DNA of 64,000 nucleotides, taken from contig CP142456.1 in NCBI GenBank assembly GCA_038049695.1, positions 79,817,422 through 79,881,421 of the forward strand, in the 5' to 3' direction. Shown here one piece after another: positions 23,786-34,429 of the stretch. The notes beneath the pieces were generated by a model. The model did no database searches, was not told where the DNA came from, and saw only the letters and a program-made list of their open reading frames with translations. Both the position numbers and the translations under genes were made by a program. Numbering within the stretch: the stretch's first letter is position 1; each line of letters begins with the position of its first letter. The stretch comes from Cinnamomum chago (lineage: Eukaryota; Streptophyta; Magnoliopsida; Laurales; Lauraceae).

Positions 23786-25256
23786 ATGGGAAAAACCATC
23801 GAAGAAGACCGGATTATTCTACATGAAAGATCAAAGGTATGCACTTTAATTTTAGACCCACTCTCTAGTATGGAATTCTCAGTTCTTTTGAATAATTTTG
23901 ATCACCTTTTATAGTTATAATCTTTCAAGAATTGTATTAATAGTCACTCCTTAAAACCAGGCAATGATTGAAAGCGAATACGAACAGTCAATGTTTTCTA
24001 TGATACCCAAGTCGCTAATTCAAAGCAGCAGGCCTAGTAGTATGGTTTTTAAGGTAATCCAAATCTTCTTCTTCATTTTTCTTTGATGAGTTTTCTTTAA
24101 ACACAGCCTGTGATGCAAACCAGTTATCAGATGGTTCGCTGTGGACTGACCCAATTAACAATCGGGATCATAGTCCATCTACAGTGGGCTGGCTTGATTA
24201 ATGGTATGATACCATATATGGTTCTTCCATGTGCACCGGATTAGGAAAACTGATGCCTTGTGCTCAGGTAGGACTTTACCTTGGATTCCTTACTAATGGT
24301 CTAATTGAATTTGCATATAAAAGCAGAAACCACGCTCAGTCATCCCTCCTCACATAGTAGCTGAAGCCATATCAACACTCCATGGCCTTGATCTAAGATG
24401 GTCAGGACCGATCACTACTAGTGAGATGCAATACGTCGAACAATATGTTCTTGCAAAGTACCCACAGTACTCGAACGGACTCATTGAGGAAGACGATAAG
24501 ACTCATCTCTATGACAGCCTTTGTTATGAGAACAATGATGCTTTGGAGGCATCCGACAAGCACCGAAGGTCACCCCGAGGCCTTCGAGAGTCTGCACCTT
24601 CCTTTGGTAACAGCCTCCCTGACCTCGACAAGACCCAATTGGAGCCATCAAGGCTGCTCGACATCCTCAACAAGAAATCTTCATTCCCCGGAAGCTTCAT
24701 ATCGATCCCTGAGATTCAAGCTAGGAATCGTGTGCTAAAACACTGCGGTCTTTCGGATGATGAATATCTCGTTCTCTTCACTCCCAATTACAAAGATGCT
24801 ATGATGTTAGTAGGGGAGAGCTATCCATTTTTCAGGTACAATTTCTATATGACAATCATCGATGAGGAGGCTGACTACATAAGGGAATTCGCAAGTTTCA
24901 AGGACTCAAAGGTGATCCCAGCGCCGGAGACCTGGTTGGATTTGAGGATCAAAGGTTCACAGCTTAGTCAGTATTTCAGGAGGAAGTGTAAGCATAGTCC
25001 CAAGGGACTGTTCTCTTATCCGGCTGAAGTTAGAGGGACTCGATACTCGATGCATTGGGTCTCTGAGGCTCACCGGAACTCATGGCACGTTCTTCTTGAT
25101 GCATCGGCACTGCTCGTTGGCGAAGAAAGGCTGAGCCTAGCACTTCACCGGCCGGATTTTGTTTTGTGTACTCTTGATAACACCCATGCCCACCCTTCCA
25201 AGATCACATGCCTCTTGGTGAGGAAAAAGGCCTTTGATACATCTCCAACTTCATGA
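23786..25256 (+). CDS. Molybdenum cofactor sulfurase-like PLP-fold protein
   Basis: Three exons, 23786-23836, 23961-24053 and 24327-25256, with GT-AG introns, join in phase to 357 residues. The sequence fits the plant family annotated as PLP-dependent transferase / MoCo sulfurase-like (relatives of Arabidopsis At5g51920 and At4g22980): SEMQYVEQYVLAKYPQYSNG, FLLNKKSSFPG-like LDILNKKSSFPGSF, LVLFTPNYKDAMMLVGESYP, IDEEADYIREFA, GLFSYPAEVRGTRYSMHWV and NSWHVLLDA. These relatives are around 550 residues or more, whereas this frame stops soon after the region that normally bears the PLP lysine. Where a Lys would follow 'DF(V/I)xxS', it reads DFVLCTLDNTHAHPSK, so cofactor binding is doubtful. It may be a shortened non-catalytic paralogue, or the C-terminal part may have been lost. 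Two small uORFs precede it. Confidence 0.88.
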
Positions 25257-27685
25257 ATGAAGGTTTGTATCTGAAGAAAGACTAGATTGATGACAATATC
25301 TACACTTGTATTATGTTTGTGTAAGATCATAACAAGGGGATTTTGGTTACATCTATGGTACATGTTATGGGTAAATTATACATAGCAAGATCTAAACTTC
25401 GTCTAATCTACCCATAATACATACATATTAAACATAGCAAAAAGATACCCCTTGCTATATCTTAACAGTTTGAAGTTGATGGTGAAGAACAATTTCAGAA
25501 ATGGGTGCTATTTGAGGAAACCCAATTCAGTAATGTATCTATGTAGAAGGGCCCAAAGAACATCAAAATTAGAGGTAATACAGTATCATCTCATCACTCC
25601 AGCATGCTTTATGTGATTGTCTGATTAAGTATGTTCCTTACATATATACTATGAAGGTTTAGAAACTGGTTTGCGTTGAATACTAAATTGTACACTTTGT
25701 CAATGGTTCCAAAACATGGAATTAGTGGACCATATCTAGGATGAACAAACCCGAAATTCACACCAATAGAAATTCCTTACCTGATCTATCACTTTAATGC
25801 AAGTGCAGTGGTCCCATAGGCCTTGACAGATCCAATCATCAACTGGTTAAACATCACCAATCACTTTGTTTTAATTATTGACCATCCATATAGGTGGCCT
25901 GTTAGTTGTCGTCTCCGGAGTATTCAACATATTTAATCTTATGATGTAGTTTACTGATTGTTGCTTGACACAATAGATCTGAGTCAGAAATGAATGAAAG
26001 TTTGACATAAATGATAAATGCAAAACTTCAAATATTTTAATGAACTAATCACCTACTTTGGGCTACTCCTTGCTTGTATGCTGCGAATATTTTTCTCAAT
26101 TCGAGTTAACGAGAAGGAACTAGGCAGCTGTGATGAAAATTTAACTTGCTACCAAAAGTGCCTCAATTAGTGATAATAGTGGTAAAATAATTCCTTTGTT
26201 TTGAAATCGTATGATTATATCGATCATCCAGAAACCAAGCATAAGATGGTTGAAGAGAATGCCATAACCAATTTCTTTAAAAGCACCATGTCTCCCTTCT
26301 TGTGGGTTTTATCTCCTTCTAAATTGGCCTTCTATACAATTAGTGCAAGCATCGTTTTTGCACCAGTATCCATTGTAATAAATATATATCCAGTTGATTC
26401 TTTTATATTCCTTTTTGTAAACAACAAGGCCGAGGGGGTGGCTTTATATAGAACTCTTCACAGATTACCATTTAGCGAGTCTTTCTTCAGATCAAGCTAA
26501 AAAAATTCCCTGTAAGAGCCATTTAGTTAAGGGTGCAATTTGGGCTGTGTCCCTCCTGGGGCAAAACAAGCTAACCTGATCAAAACCTAAATTCTGGATG
26601 GGCATTTGGGTCAGGCATGAACTTACCTGATTTGAAATTAATATTTGATCGACTGGGAGTCACGCTGGTTCATCATTATCATTAGCCTTATCCCTTACTA
26701 TAGCCTTATTGCCCTTATCCCTTCTAAGTTCGTTTTGTGAGTTAAACTCATCTCTCACTTCTGGCAAGTTTTAAAGCTAAAATACATAGGCTTGTAACCA
26801 GCACATTACAAAATTACGACACATGAAAGATCAGGCTAGCTATGCTTTGTAAATTACAACACATGAGTCACTTGGGTACTATTTGCCAAATCATTTTTCA
26901 AAAACTTGAAAAACAGGCTCCACTCAGAAGGTTACCATGATGAATTGACAGTGAAGATTTCGGCGAGTCTTGCCGAGTCAAATGGTTCTTGACTGAACAA
27001 TACCGAGTCAGGCCAAAAAACAACACGAGCACTGAGTTTTTCACCGAATGCTCTGTTTATGGCGCCGGCTGAGTTTGACAGAGTTTTCAAACTGTGAGCC
27101 CAATACGACTTGAGCAAGCATTAATGGAAATTGCTTTCATTTTCCCAACTACTCATTTGGCTTGGTTCCTGTCTTGCTTTATGAGTTTGGATTCTGTGGC
27201 ATTTTCATCTTTAGCTCATTTGTAGTATGTTTGAGCAGAAGCATTCCATACATGCAGCAGGGATGGCACTTGTAGGGGTGAAAATAGCTCCTGAATATAT
27301 GAAGGACCCGAACTGAAGAAAGCGGGTATGTGTCCAATGCTTGGATCCAATTTAGTTCAGGTCTGGATTAAAGGCCACTGTGAACTCCTGAATAAAAATT
27401 TGGGTCTATGATTTTCATTTCCAAGGACTCAAATACCCAAAGCATGATATGTACTTGAGCTTTGGAGTGGGCTCAAGTCAGTCGAATCCCTATCAATGCT
27501 ATTATAACTAATTTCTTGTTTTTAAATATGCACACAATGACAAGGCCAAGCCAGTGTAATGAATGCACTAGAGAGTAATTGAACGCACTAGAGAGTAATT
27601 GAACACACCAACTCCACCATCTTTATAAATTAAAAAAAAAAAAAAAACACTCCACCTTTCTCTTACATTAAACCAATTCTCAGTG
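25257..27685. other. Intergenic stretch, no gene seen
   Basis: Downstream of the sulfurase-like gene; its first few hundred bases presumably carry the 3' UTR. The rest is AT-rich with only short frames. A block at 26940-27110 rich in GAGTC/GACTC text (gccgagtcaaatgg, taccgagtcaggcc) resembles 23200-23330 and may be an old repeat. A 19-bp direct repeat (gcactagagagtaattgaa) stands at about 27566-27603. Confidence 0.4.
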
Positions 27686-27905
27686 CCCCAAGGGGCTACC
27701 CAAATGGTTGGGAAAGCCGCTTCTCACCTTAGTATCCATAGTTCGAACCTGTATACTCTACTAGAGCAGGTGTTTATCTTTGGGGATAGAGTTTCTTACA
27801 GTAGGAGCGGATGTTATCTTCGGGTATGGAGTTTCTTTTCATGGGAGTAGGCATCTATCAAAATTTTGCTTAGATATACCGGCAGGCAGTGCACAATATA
27901 GGAAA
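27686..27905 (+). mobile_element. Possible tRNA-derived SINE, second family
   Basis: Box A-like ggctacccaaatggttggga near 27700 and box B-like atagttcgaacct near 27750 are spaced as in tRNA genes. The body is different from the SINE at 20882 and contains twofold repeated 'ggagcgg(t)..ttatcttcggg(t)atggagtttctt' text. No poly(A) tail or clear target-site duplication. Confidence 0.45.
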
Positions 27906-28003
27906 AGCACAAACCTGACTCGGTTATGAGTGCACAACTCCAGTGTATGACATACCTCAACAGATTATTACTGTTTACTTCTTTATTTGTGTGGGCTATT
28001 CGG

Positions 28004-28398
28004 TAGGGATGTATTCAGGTCAATTATAGTCCGGGTCAACAGAAACCGTTAATTAGAAGGTGATTTCTTGGTTCCGGAAGCGGAACCATTAGTGAGAAGA
28101 TGGAATGGAAACCAAAACCGTATATGGGACGGGTCTGGATCTAGGTCAGGGTCTAGGTAGAGAATGATATGGAAAAAGGTAAGTTTTATGGAAAGATTCT
28201 CGAAAATTGAAGTAATATGTCTGGTGCACGGTCCAATCCAAGTTGGAACAGGACTTAGACCTGTTTAGGTCAAAGGTCTAAAAATGGACCCGGAACCGGA
28301 CTCATTTACTTAACGGAGTCTAAATAAAGACCTAAACCCGATTTTAATGGGTCGGAACTTTCGAGTAAACAGATAATCAAGATCCATTTACATCAAAT
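28004..28398 (-). mobile_element. hAT-like MITE relative (degenerate)
   Basis: Starts tagggatgta and contains, in opposite order and strand, the same blocks as the MITE at 49681-50054: 'ccggaaccggactcatttactta', 'gagtctaaataaagacctaaaccc', 'gggtcggaactttcga'. Its right end (ccatttacatcaaa) is a decayed copy of the terminal sequence. The target-site duplication is not recognisable. Confidence 0.5.
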
Positions 28399-28623
28399 AG
28401 GAGGCAAGCTAAGGACAACCCACTCGTCTTTCCTAGCTAATTGCTCAAAATAGATAAAAATAACAAAATTACCTTCGCAAACTCCATGACTTTTTGTATC
28501 CATCCCACCAAAACAAATCACAACTGCTATGAATTTTTCCAACCCCATCTCCCCATTTCAACCTTTCCTCTTCCCTCCTCATGCCCATTTTAAAAACCCC
28601 AACACCAAACCAAAATGCATCCA

Positions 28624-28630
<7 letters not shown>

Positions 28631-28711
<81 letters not shown>
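28631..28711 (+). repeat. (CT)40 microsatellite
   Basis: 81 bp of uninterrupted CT ending 6 bp before the ATG at 28718. The following bases, cgtgcag|ATG, read as a splice acceptor with the CT run as polypyrimidine tract, or the run may simply lie in the 5' UTR. Confidence 0.97.
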
Positions 28712-28714
<3 letters not shown>

Positions 28715-28717
28715 CAG

Positions 28718-29671
28718 ATGGAATTCATAGTAGACGAAGAATTTAGACACATGACTCTCCCATCAATACTCAAACAATCCGTGGAAGTTCCAAAATCATC
28801 TCCCAAAGTCTTTTACCTCATGACCCTCTCTTTCATACTCCCACTCTCCCTTGTCATTTTAGTCCATTCCTATATCATACACTCTCTCGCAGACAACTTC
28901 CATTTCGATCCATCTTCTACGATACAATCCCAATTACACTATTTGGCACTCATTCTCTTCTTCTACGCCCTCTATCTCCTCCTCGTCTCTATCTTCTTCC
29001 TCATAACCACCTCCGCCTCCATCTTCACGGTCGCCTCTTGCTACACCTCCAACCCCATCACCTTCTCTTCCACCTTCCACGCCATCCCCCGCATCTTCCC
29101 CCGCCTCTTCATCACCTTCCTTTGGATCTCCCTCTTAATTATCATCTACAGCGCCATTGTCTTCATTTGTGCTCTTGTCACTATAGCCGCTCTATCGGGA
29201 AGTCTGAGAATCATCGTCTACATTGTCATCATCATATCTATATGCTCCATCTTCGTCTGGGTGCATCTGTATGTGACCTCAATGTGGCAACTAGCAAGCG
29301 TTGTGTCTGTGTTGGAGCCAGTGTATGGACTAGGGGCGATAAAGAAGAGCCATGCACTGCTGCAGGGGAAAAGGTTGGATGCGACCATTTTGGTGTTGGG
29401 GTACTTGCTCCTATGTGCATTAATCTCTTTTGTGTTTGATGTGGTGGTGGTGCATGGTGGGGAGCTTGGAATTGCAGTATATTGGAGGATTGTGGTGGGG
29501 GTGGTTCTTGTGGGTTTGATGGTGGGTCTGAATGTGGTGGGACTAATGGTGCAGAATGTGTTCTACTATGTGTGCAAAAGCTTTCATGATGAGAGTATAG
29601 ATAAGAATGCTCTGCTTTATCTCCTTGGATGGTATGTTAAGGTCCAAGTGAAGCTCAATAGCATGATTTAG
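28718..29671 (+). CDS. Multi-pass membrane protein of unknown function
   Basis: Intronless frame of 317 residues. Six hydrophobic segments are visible at about residues 31-53, 74-96, 129-152, 163-185, 222-244 and 253-284. A short acidic head (MEFIVDEEFRH) and a basic tail (WYVKVQVKLNSMI) suggest an integral membrane protein without large soluble domains. It resembles the plant family of uncharacterised six-helix proteins that share a 'WQLASVVSVLE..YG..AIKKS..LL.GK' block, seen here at residues 190-217; no biochemical role is known to me. I chose 28718 because the in-frame ATG at 28529 would add 63 residues that include a Leu-Ser run encoded by the CT microsatellite, which is unlikely to be translated. 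Confidence 0.82.
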   Translation: MEFIVDEEFRHMTLPSILKQSVEVPKSSPKVFYLMTLSFILPLSLVILVHSYIIHSLADNFHFDPSSTIQSQLHYLALILFFYALYLLLVSIFFLITTSASIFTVASCYTSNPITFSSTFHAIPRIFPRLFITFLWISLLIIIYSAIVFICALVTIAALSGSLRIIVYIVIIISICSIFVWVHLYVTSMWQLASVVSVLEPVYGLGAIKKSHALLQGKRLDATILVLGYLLLCALISFVFDVVVVHGGELGIAVYWRIVVGVVLVGLMVGLNVVGLMVQNVFYYVCKSFHDESIDKNALLYLLGWYVKVQVKLNSMI

Positions 29672-30173
29672 AGGAGAGACAGAGGTTGGGGATTCCATCC
29701 ATTTCTCTTTATCATTAGAGAAGAGGATTCTCAAAAGTATTTTCCTTTAGAACCTGAATACTCCAAATGGTTGAATGTTGTCGTACAGTTTCTCAAAGTA
29801 TTTAGGTAGGTGGTGATTGCCTGGGGATTGGGGTGCTGGGGAATTCTTTTCACAGTGTGTAGGTGCCTTTAATTCCCAAAAGTTTTTTACTTTAGAACCT
29901 GAATACTATGGTTAAATGTTGTTGTAAAGTTTCTCATATTTAGGTGGTGGTGATTGCGTGGTGATTGGGGATTTTTTTTTTTTTTTTTGGATAAAACCCC
30001 AAAGGGATTCCTAATGCCATCAACGCAAATATAGGTTAGGGGCATTTTTATCACCCTGACTAATTATCAATATATTTTTAAGATTTGGAGTTTCTTAGGA
30101 TACAATTGGAAAAGTCTAAACAAACATAAAATAATAAAAATACAAACAACTCACTAAATGCTTGAAATGTAGC
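29672..30173. other. 3' flank of the membrane protein gene
   Basis: Contains an imperfect direct duplication, about 29742-29850 and 29885-29965 (gaacctgaatact, ggttgaatgttgt(c/t)gta, tttctcaaa/tattt aggt, ggtgattgc). No gene seen. The left part is presumably 3' UTR. Confidence 0.5.
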
Positions 30174-30182
30174 TTTAGAATA

Positions 30183-31807
30183 GACAAATTTATCGAAAAA
30201 AAAACCCCATAGGACCCCATAAGACCGATGAAGACCTCGTAGGACGTTGGACAGGTGAGGAATCCTCTTGTTGCATTTCAGTCTTTTTTCTTCGTTGTTT
30301 TGCGATACAGTCGATATCGACTATTTTGTCATGTTCAGCAACTAAGGCAGTTACAGGTTGAAGAGAATTTGATTAACAAGACGAGGGGTTCGGACGAGTC
30401 ATTGGGGGGGGGAGCATTCACTGCAATTACATCTCAATCCAAACTCCACAATTACAACAAAAAGAATAATAACATAAGAAAGTAGAGAGAAATGACAATC
30501 TCATTCGTACATAAAACAAACAAACAACACCATTCCTCACAGACAAGACAAATTGACGGATTCCAGAAATCAGGTCTTCCAAAACACAAACCGAACCCCC
30601 CAAACCCAAACCCAAACCCAAACCCTAACCCTAATATGAACGCCGAAGGCAACCACCTTCTCCAACGCCGAATTTGGCTTCCCCGTGCCGGCGGGACAAT
30701 TTGTCGGAGAGGTCCAACGCGAGCCTGGAGGCAATCGTCGAGTGGTACATGACGTCATGGAAGTCTGTGTCTAGCTGTGGACCTCCGGCCGATTAGAGCC
30801 AGGAAGGAATCTCCATTGCAGAGAAGGTAATGTGTACGAGGGACATGTAGGTTTCTCTTCTTCTCTTTCTTCAATCTCAGATTCTCTTCATCTCCTCCAC
30901 CATGCAAATGCCCATCTCCTTACCACCCCACCACAATCATCAACAAGTGGGAGCTGATGGATGGCCTAAATGATCCCTTCTCCCAATCCAAAACCCCACA
31001 AAAACCCAATGACTTGATGATCACAATGACGATGATGAAGATGACGACAAAATCCCTTTGGAGACACCTCTCGGAGGAGATAACTCTTGCAAAAATGGAT
31101 CCAATTGTCATTTTAGTCCTCCAATCTCCATCCAAAGATCCTCTATCGTTGATCAAAGAACCCCACCACCCCAGTTCAGAAAATAGAGTCATCGTATACT
31201 TCATGTCATTGCAGGGGATCCAGTGAACTACGAGGACATTGCGTCGTGTGGGCGATTTTTCCGATCGATGCTCATGGCCGTGGATGAGATAGACGTGTCG
31301 ATGAAGTCAGCGTGTAAGAAAGTGGTGGAGAGATTGGTAGCCTGGAACGGAGGACAATGAAGCTTTTATTAGGGTCTCTGAGTGAATCTTCTTCGATTTC
31401 CCCTTCTGTGGAATGAGCAAAGACGGAGGGATGAAAGCCAGAGGAAGAAAGAGGTGGAAAGAGGAAAGAAACGAAGGGGAAAAGGCCAGAAGAAGAAAGA
31501 GATGGAATTTATGGAAAAAAAGATTTGAAAAACGAAGAGATATTGATGAAATTCGGATTGGGTTTTGTCAAAATATCAGCCTTATGCTAGATCCATCCAT
31601 GGCTTTTGATTGGTAGACAAACCATCTTCGATCTAGCATTTGGTGCACATATGCAAGAGGCTTGGCTATGATGGTCGATATCGACCATCCCAAAGAAATG
31701 AAAAGAAAAGGACGAATTGAGGCCAAATGACTCCTCTTGTATCCAACATCCAACTAGGTCCTCATCGGTATTATGGGGTCCTATGGTGATTTTCCCGTAA
31801 ATCCCTC
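30183..31807. mobile_element. Pack-MULE-like element A with captured gene pieces
   Basis: A perfect 9-bp TSD, tttagaata, lies at 30174-30182 and 31808-31816. The ends are inverted repeats: left GACAAATTTATCG...ccccataggacccc; right (reverse complement) GAGGGATTTACGGG...accataggacccc, continuing through 'accgatga(a/g)gacct' and 'ggacgttgga'. Subterminal palindromes related to ATGGTCGATATCGACCAT stand at 30307-30324 and 31671-31688. There is no transposase. The interior is richer in G+C than its surroundings and carries a leader-like piece with AACCCTAA boxes and an exon with its 3' splice site. The ends match element B (32770-34152). Confidence 0.85.
30600..31360 (+). pseudogene. Captured gene fragment(s) in Pack-MULE A, family unknown
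   Basis: At 30600-30640 a cccaaaccc/accctaaccctaat stretch precedes an ATG at 30636; telo-box leaders of this type are common in plant genes for ribosome and nucleolar functions. Further right, attgcag at 31208-31214 is followed by 47 clean codons from 31217 to TGA 31358-31360, beginning DPVNYEDIASCGRFFRSM and ending VVERLVAWNGGQ, which looks like a genuine exon with its acceptor. Between them lie decayed frames, including an Asp-rich run at 31016-31055. I do not recognise the parent gene. Confidence 0.45.
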
Positions 31808-31816
31808 TTTAGAATA

Positions 31817-32760
31817 TAACTTTAAGTTTAGGAATCTAATTTACAATATTATAAACTTATCAAAAGAGGAGTCGAGAAAATATCGATCGATATATTCTTG
31901 TTCTTGTTGATCTTTTTTTAAATACAGCAATGATGGAATTCTATTCATGCCCACTCACTCACAAAAATACAGCAATATGGGGACACTAAATTTTAATATT
32001 CAATTAGTCATTAGTATAAATTGGATCCAAAGACCGCTTACTTAACTTTTGAGAGTTTTACAAAATGGCCTCCACACAACCTCAAAAAGGCTCCTATATT
32101 TTGTATTTTTACCCATACCTCCCATGACAAACGGAAAAACGGTATAAAAAATAACATCCTTTGCCAAAAAATTTTTTTTATAGATTTATCCTGAAAAAAC
32201 TCAAATGATTATATTGGCAAAACGCCCCTTTTCACAAACACCCTAGCTTGGCCTTTCATACAGTGAACTCACCTTGATCAATCTAAGTATCCAACCAATC
32301 ACACAAAGCGGGACCCTTAATTGAAGCTCCTCTTATATCTCACTACTATGTACATGATTAACCATTGGATTTTATATAAATTATCTACTTAAGAGATCTA
32401 GCTTTATAAAGACCCAAGAATCAGTTTTTAGCCTTCTTAGTTGCTCAAATCAGGTTGGAGATTTGATGTAGGTGAAAGTGATTACTTCATATATTTTTTT
32501 AAAAACTACATATATATATATATATATATATATAAGTTATAATTGAAGTTGTTGGATCGAGAACTCAAGCTGAGATGTATTAAAAAGAGTTGTAATAGAG
32601 AAAAATTAAATAAGATGAATTGCGGATTGACAATATCGTTGAATAGGGTAATTTTGTCAAAAAATTTACACGGACCACTTTGCAATCATTTTATAGTTTT
32701 CTTTTTCATAAAGTTTTAATTAAAATTTAAACATAATTTTTCATAAAAATCTAGAGATTG
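31817..32760. other. AT-rich spacer between the two Pack-MULEs
   Basis: No gene seen. Contains a (TA)n run at about 32510-32534 and A/T-rich text throughout. Confidence 0.6.
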
Positions 32761-32890
32761 TTTTTTCTAGAGGAATTTAAGGGTAAAATTCCTGTAGGAC
32801 TGCATACGTCCCAGTATGACCTAGTTTCATGTTCGATACAGAAGAGATCCTCGTATGGACTTTTTTTTCCTTTTTTTGTCGTTTTGCGAT

Positions 32891-33068
32891 ATGGCCGATG
32901 TCGACCATATAACTGAAAGACATTTTTCCATGCATGATCGATATCAACTATATAACTGAAAGGCATTTTTCTCTGTATGGTCGATATCGACCATTCTGTT
33001 TGTCATATTTTCTTCAATATGTAAATGTCTTATTTGCTGAACACAGCAAAATGGTCGATATCGACCAT
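32891..33068. repeat. Palindromic iterons, partly in 43-bp tandem units
   Basis: Four copies of the 18-bp palindrome start at 32891 (two changes), 32934 (two changes), 32977 (exact) and 33051 (exact). The first three are spaced exactly 43 bp, because the whole unit (palindrome plus 'ataactgaaag(a/g)catttttc...') is tandemly repeated. A fifth exact copy is at 33996-34013 near the other end; in element A one exact copy is at 31671-31688 and a variant at 30307-30324. Confidence 0.9.
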
Positions 33069-33099
33069 ATTACGAAATAACTAGAAAAAAGACAAATAT

Positions 33100-33910
33100 G
33101 TGTTTTCTCCCTTGGTTGCTGGTGTTGCTCCATGGCCAGGTGGGTTTGTTCAAAATGAGAATCCATACCCAGGTGGGTCTGTTCCAAATGGGGTTGATTG
33201 TGGATTTCCTCAACAAATCTATCAAGATACTAGCATTGAGATTACATACTCTAATGGGTTTGGTTCTGATTTTGATTTGAAAATAGCACAAGTTGGGATT
33301 TCAGGATAAACTCATCAGGAAAATTGCGGAAAAGACATGTTGGGTTTGAATGGGTTTGATTTGAAACTTGTGGAGCAAGGGTTTTCGCATGAAATTGGTG
33401 CCCAGAACGGAGCTGATTGTAAAAAGGTGGAATTTAGGGTTTTGAGTGTCTCTATAAAAAGGGAGATGGAGAAGGTTAGCTTAGTTGCTGCTTGCGATGG
33501 AAAATCTGTAGATTATGATGTTCTTTTTGGTGGAGGAGATGGTTGTTTGATGATGAAGAGTGAGCAAACCGTGACTTCAAGAAAGAGCAACAATGGAGGG
33601 AGTGAAGTTAATGTTGCTGATACAATGATAAATATGGAGAGTAACGCCACTAGTAAACGCACAAAGTGCTGAGATAGTAGTGCATGAGGATGAGAGTGAT
33701 AGCAGCGGTGCTGATACTAGTGATTGCAGTGATTCTTCTTCTTCGAGCAATGAAGAAGATGAAGACGACGGCGACAATGATGAAGAAGAAGAAGAAGAAA
33801 ATGATGATGAGAGAAAGGATGTAGATATTGAAGAAGGTGAGATAATGAATCTTGAAAAAGAGGAGATAGCCCTCAACAGTGGCGATGAGGAAGAAGGGGC
33901 CGTGAAATGA
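33100..33910 (+). pseudogene. Captured fragment resembling NAF1 (H/ACA snoRNP assembly factor)
   Basis: One frame runs from about 33100, broken by TAA at 33307-33309, and reopens to 33672; a shift of frame near 33660 leads to the last part, 33680-33910. Visible pieces: a Gly/Pro-rich head (VAPWPGGFVQNENPYPGG), a middle part with EIGAQNGADCKK and MEKVSLVAACDGKS, and an acidic end with a Ser run, Asp/Glu runs, VDIEEGEIMNLEKEE and SGDEEEGAVK before a stop. The EEGEI plus DEEEGAVK ending resembles the acidic linker before the conserved core of plant NAF1 proteins, which act in box H/ACA snoRNP assembly. The RNA-binding core is absent. The identification is from memory of the family and is moderate; the disabled state is clear. 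Confidence 0.5.
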
Positions 33911-34190
33911 CTCATCCCCTCTTCTCCCTCCTCCTCCCCTCCCCTCCCCTCTTCTCCCTCTTGAAAAACCCAATTTTTATTTGGGTTCCCACCGAATGGT
34001 CGATATCGACCATTCGCTAAACGACAAAAAAAAAAAAAAAAAAATATACAAAATACAAAAATGCACATGGAGGACCTTATCCATAAATACAGTGTGTTTG
34101 GGACCTCAAGAGTGATATGCGGTACTACGGGGACCTACGTCGTAAATTCCTCTTTTTTCTATATGAAAAGCTAAGCATGAATATATATAT

Positions 34191-34429
34191 AGGGGTATTC
34201 AAGTGAGAGATTTCTTCACCATGTGTGGTGAGAGACTTTCTTTTTTAGGAGTATTCAAGTGAGGGATTTCCTCACTATGTGTGGTGAATGACTTTCTTTT
34301 TTAGGGGGTTTCAAGTACAAAAGGGTGTACTCCCTTCAAGTATAAAAGCTCTTTTGTACTTAAAACCTCCTCAAAAAGAAAAACCCCTCACCACACATTG
34401 GGAGGAAATCTCTCATTTGAATATTTTTC

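Larger units (their letters stand above)
32770..34152. mobile_element. Pack-MULE-like element B with a NAF1-like gene fragment
   Basis: A perfect 9-bp TSD, ttttttcta, lies at 32761-32769 and 34153-34161. Left end GAGGAATTTAAGGG...; right end, reverse complement, GAGGAATTTACGAC..., followed on both sides by 'gta(g)gac/gtcc...gcata' blocks. Inside each end stands 'ttgtcgtttt/agcga' and then copies of the palindrome ATGGTCGATATCGACCAT (32891, 32934, 32977 and 33051 on the left; 33996 on the right). Between the inner palindromes lies a GC-richer captured segment with long coding frames. No transposase. Same family as element A. Confidence 0.87.

Noticed and set aside
26201-26500. 99-residue frame after the sulfurase-like gene, considered as a missing C-terminal exon
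   Set aside because: Its text has no resemblance to the family's C-terminal half and no acceptor links it in phase.
28469-28806. Arg-Glu repeat frames on the minus strand
   Set aside because: Translation of the (CT)40 microsatellite in the antisense direction.
30597-30635. Interstitial telomere repeat
   Set aside because: Mostly cccaaa units with only two accctaa; better seen as a telo-box leader of a captured gene.
33577-34068. 163-residue Ser-rich minus-strand frame
   Set aside because: Antisense of the acidic (GAA/GAT-rich) captured fragment in Pack-MULE B.
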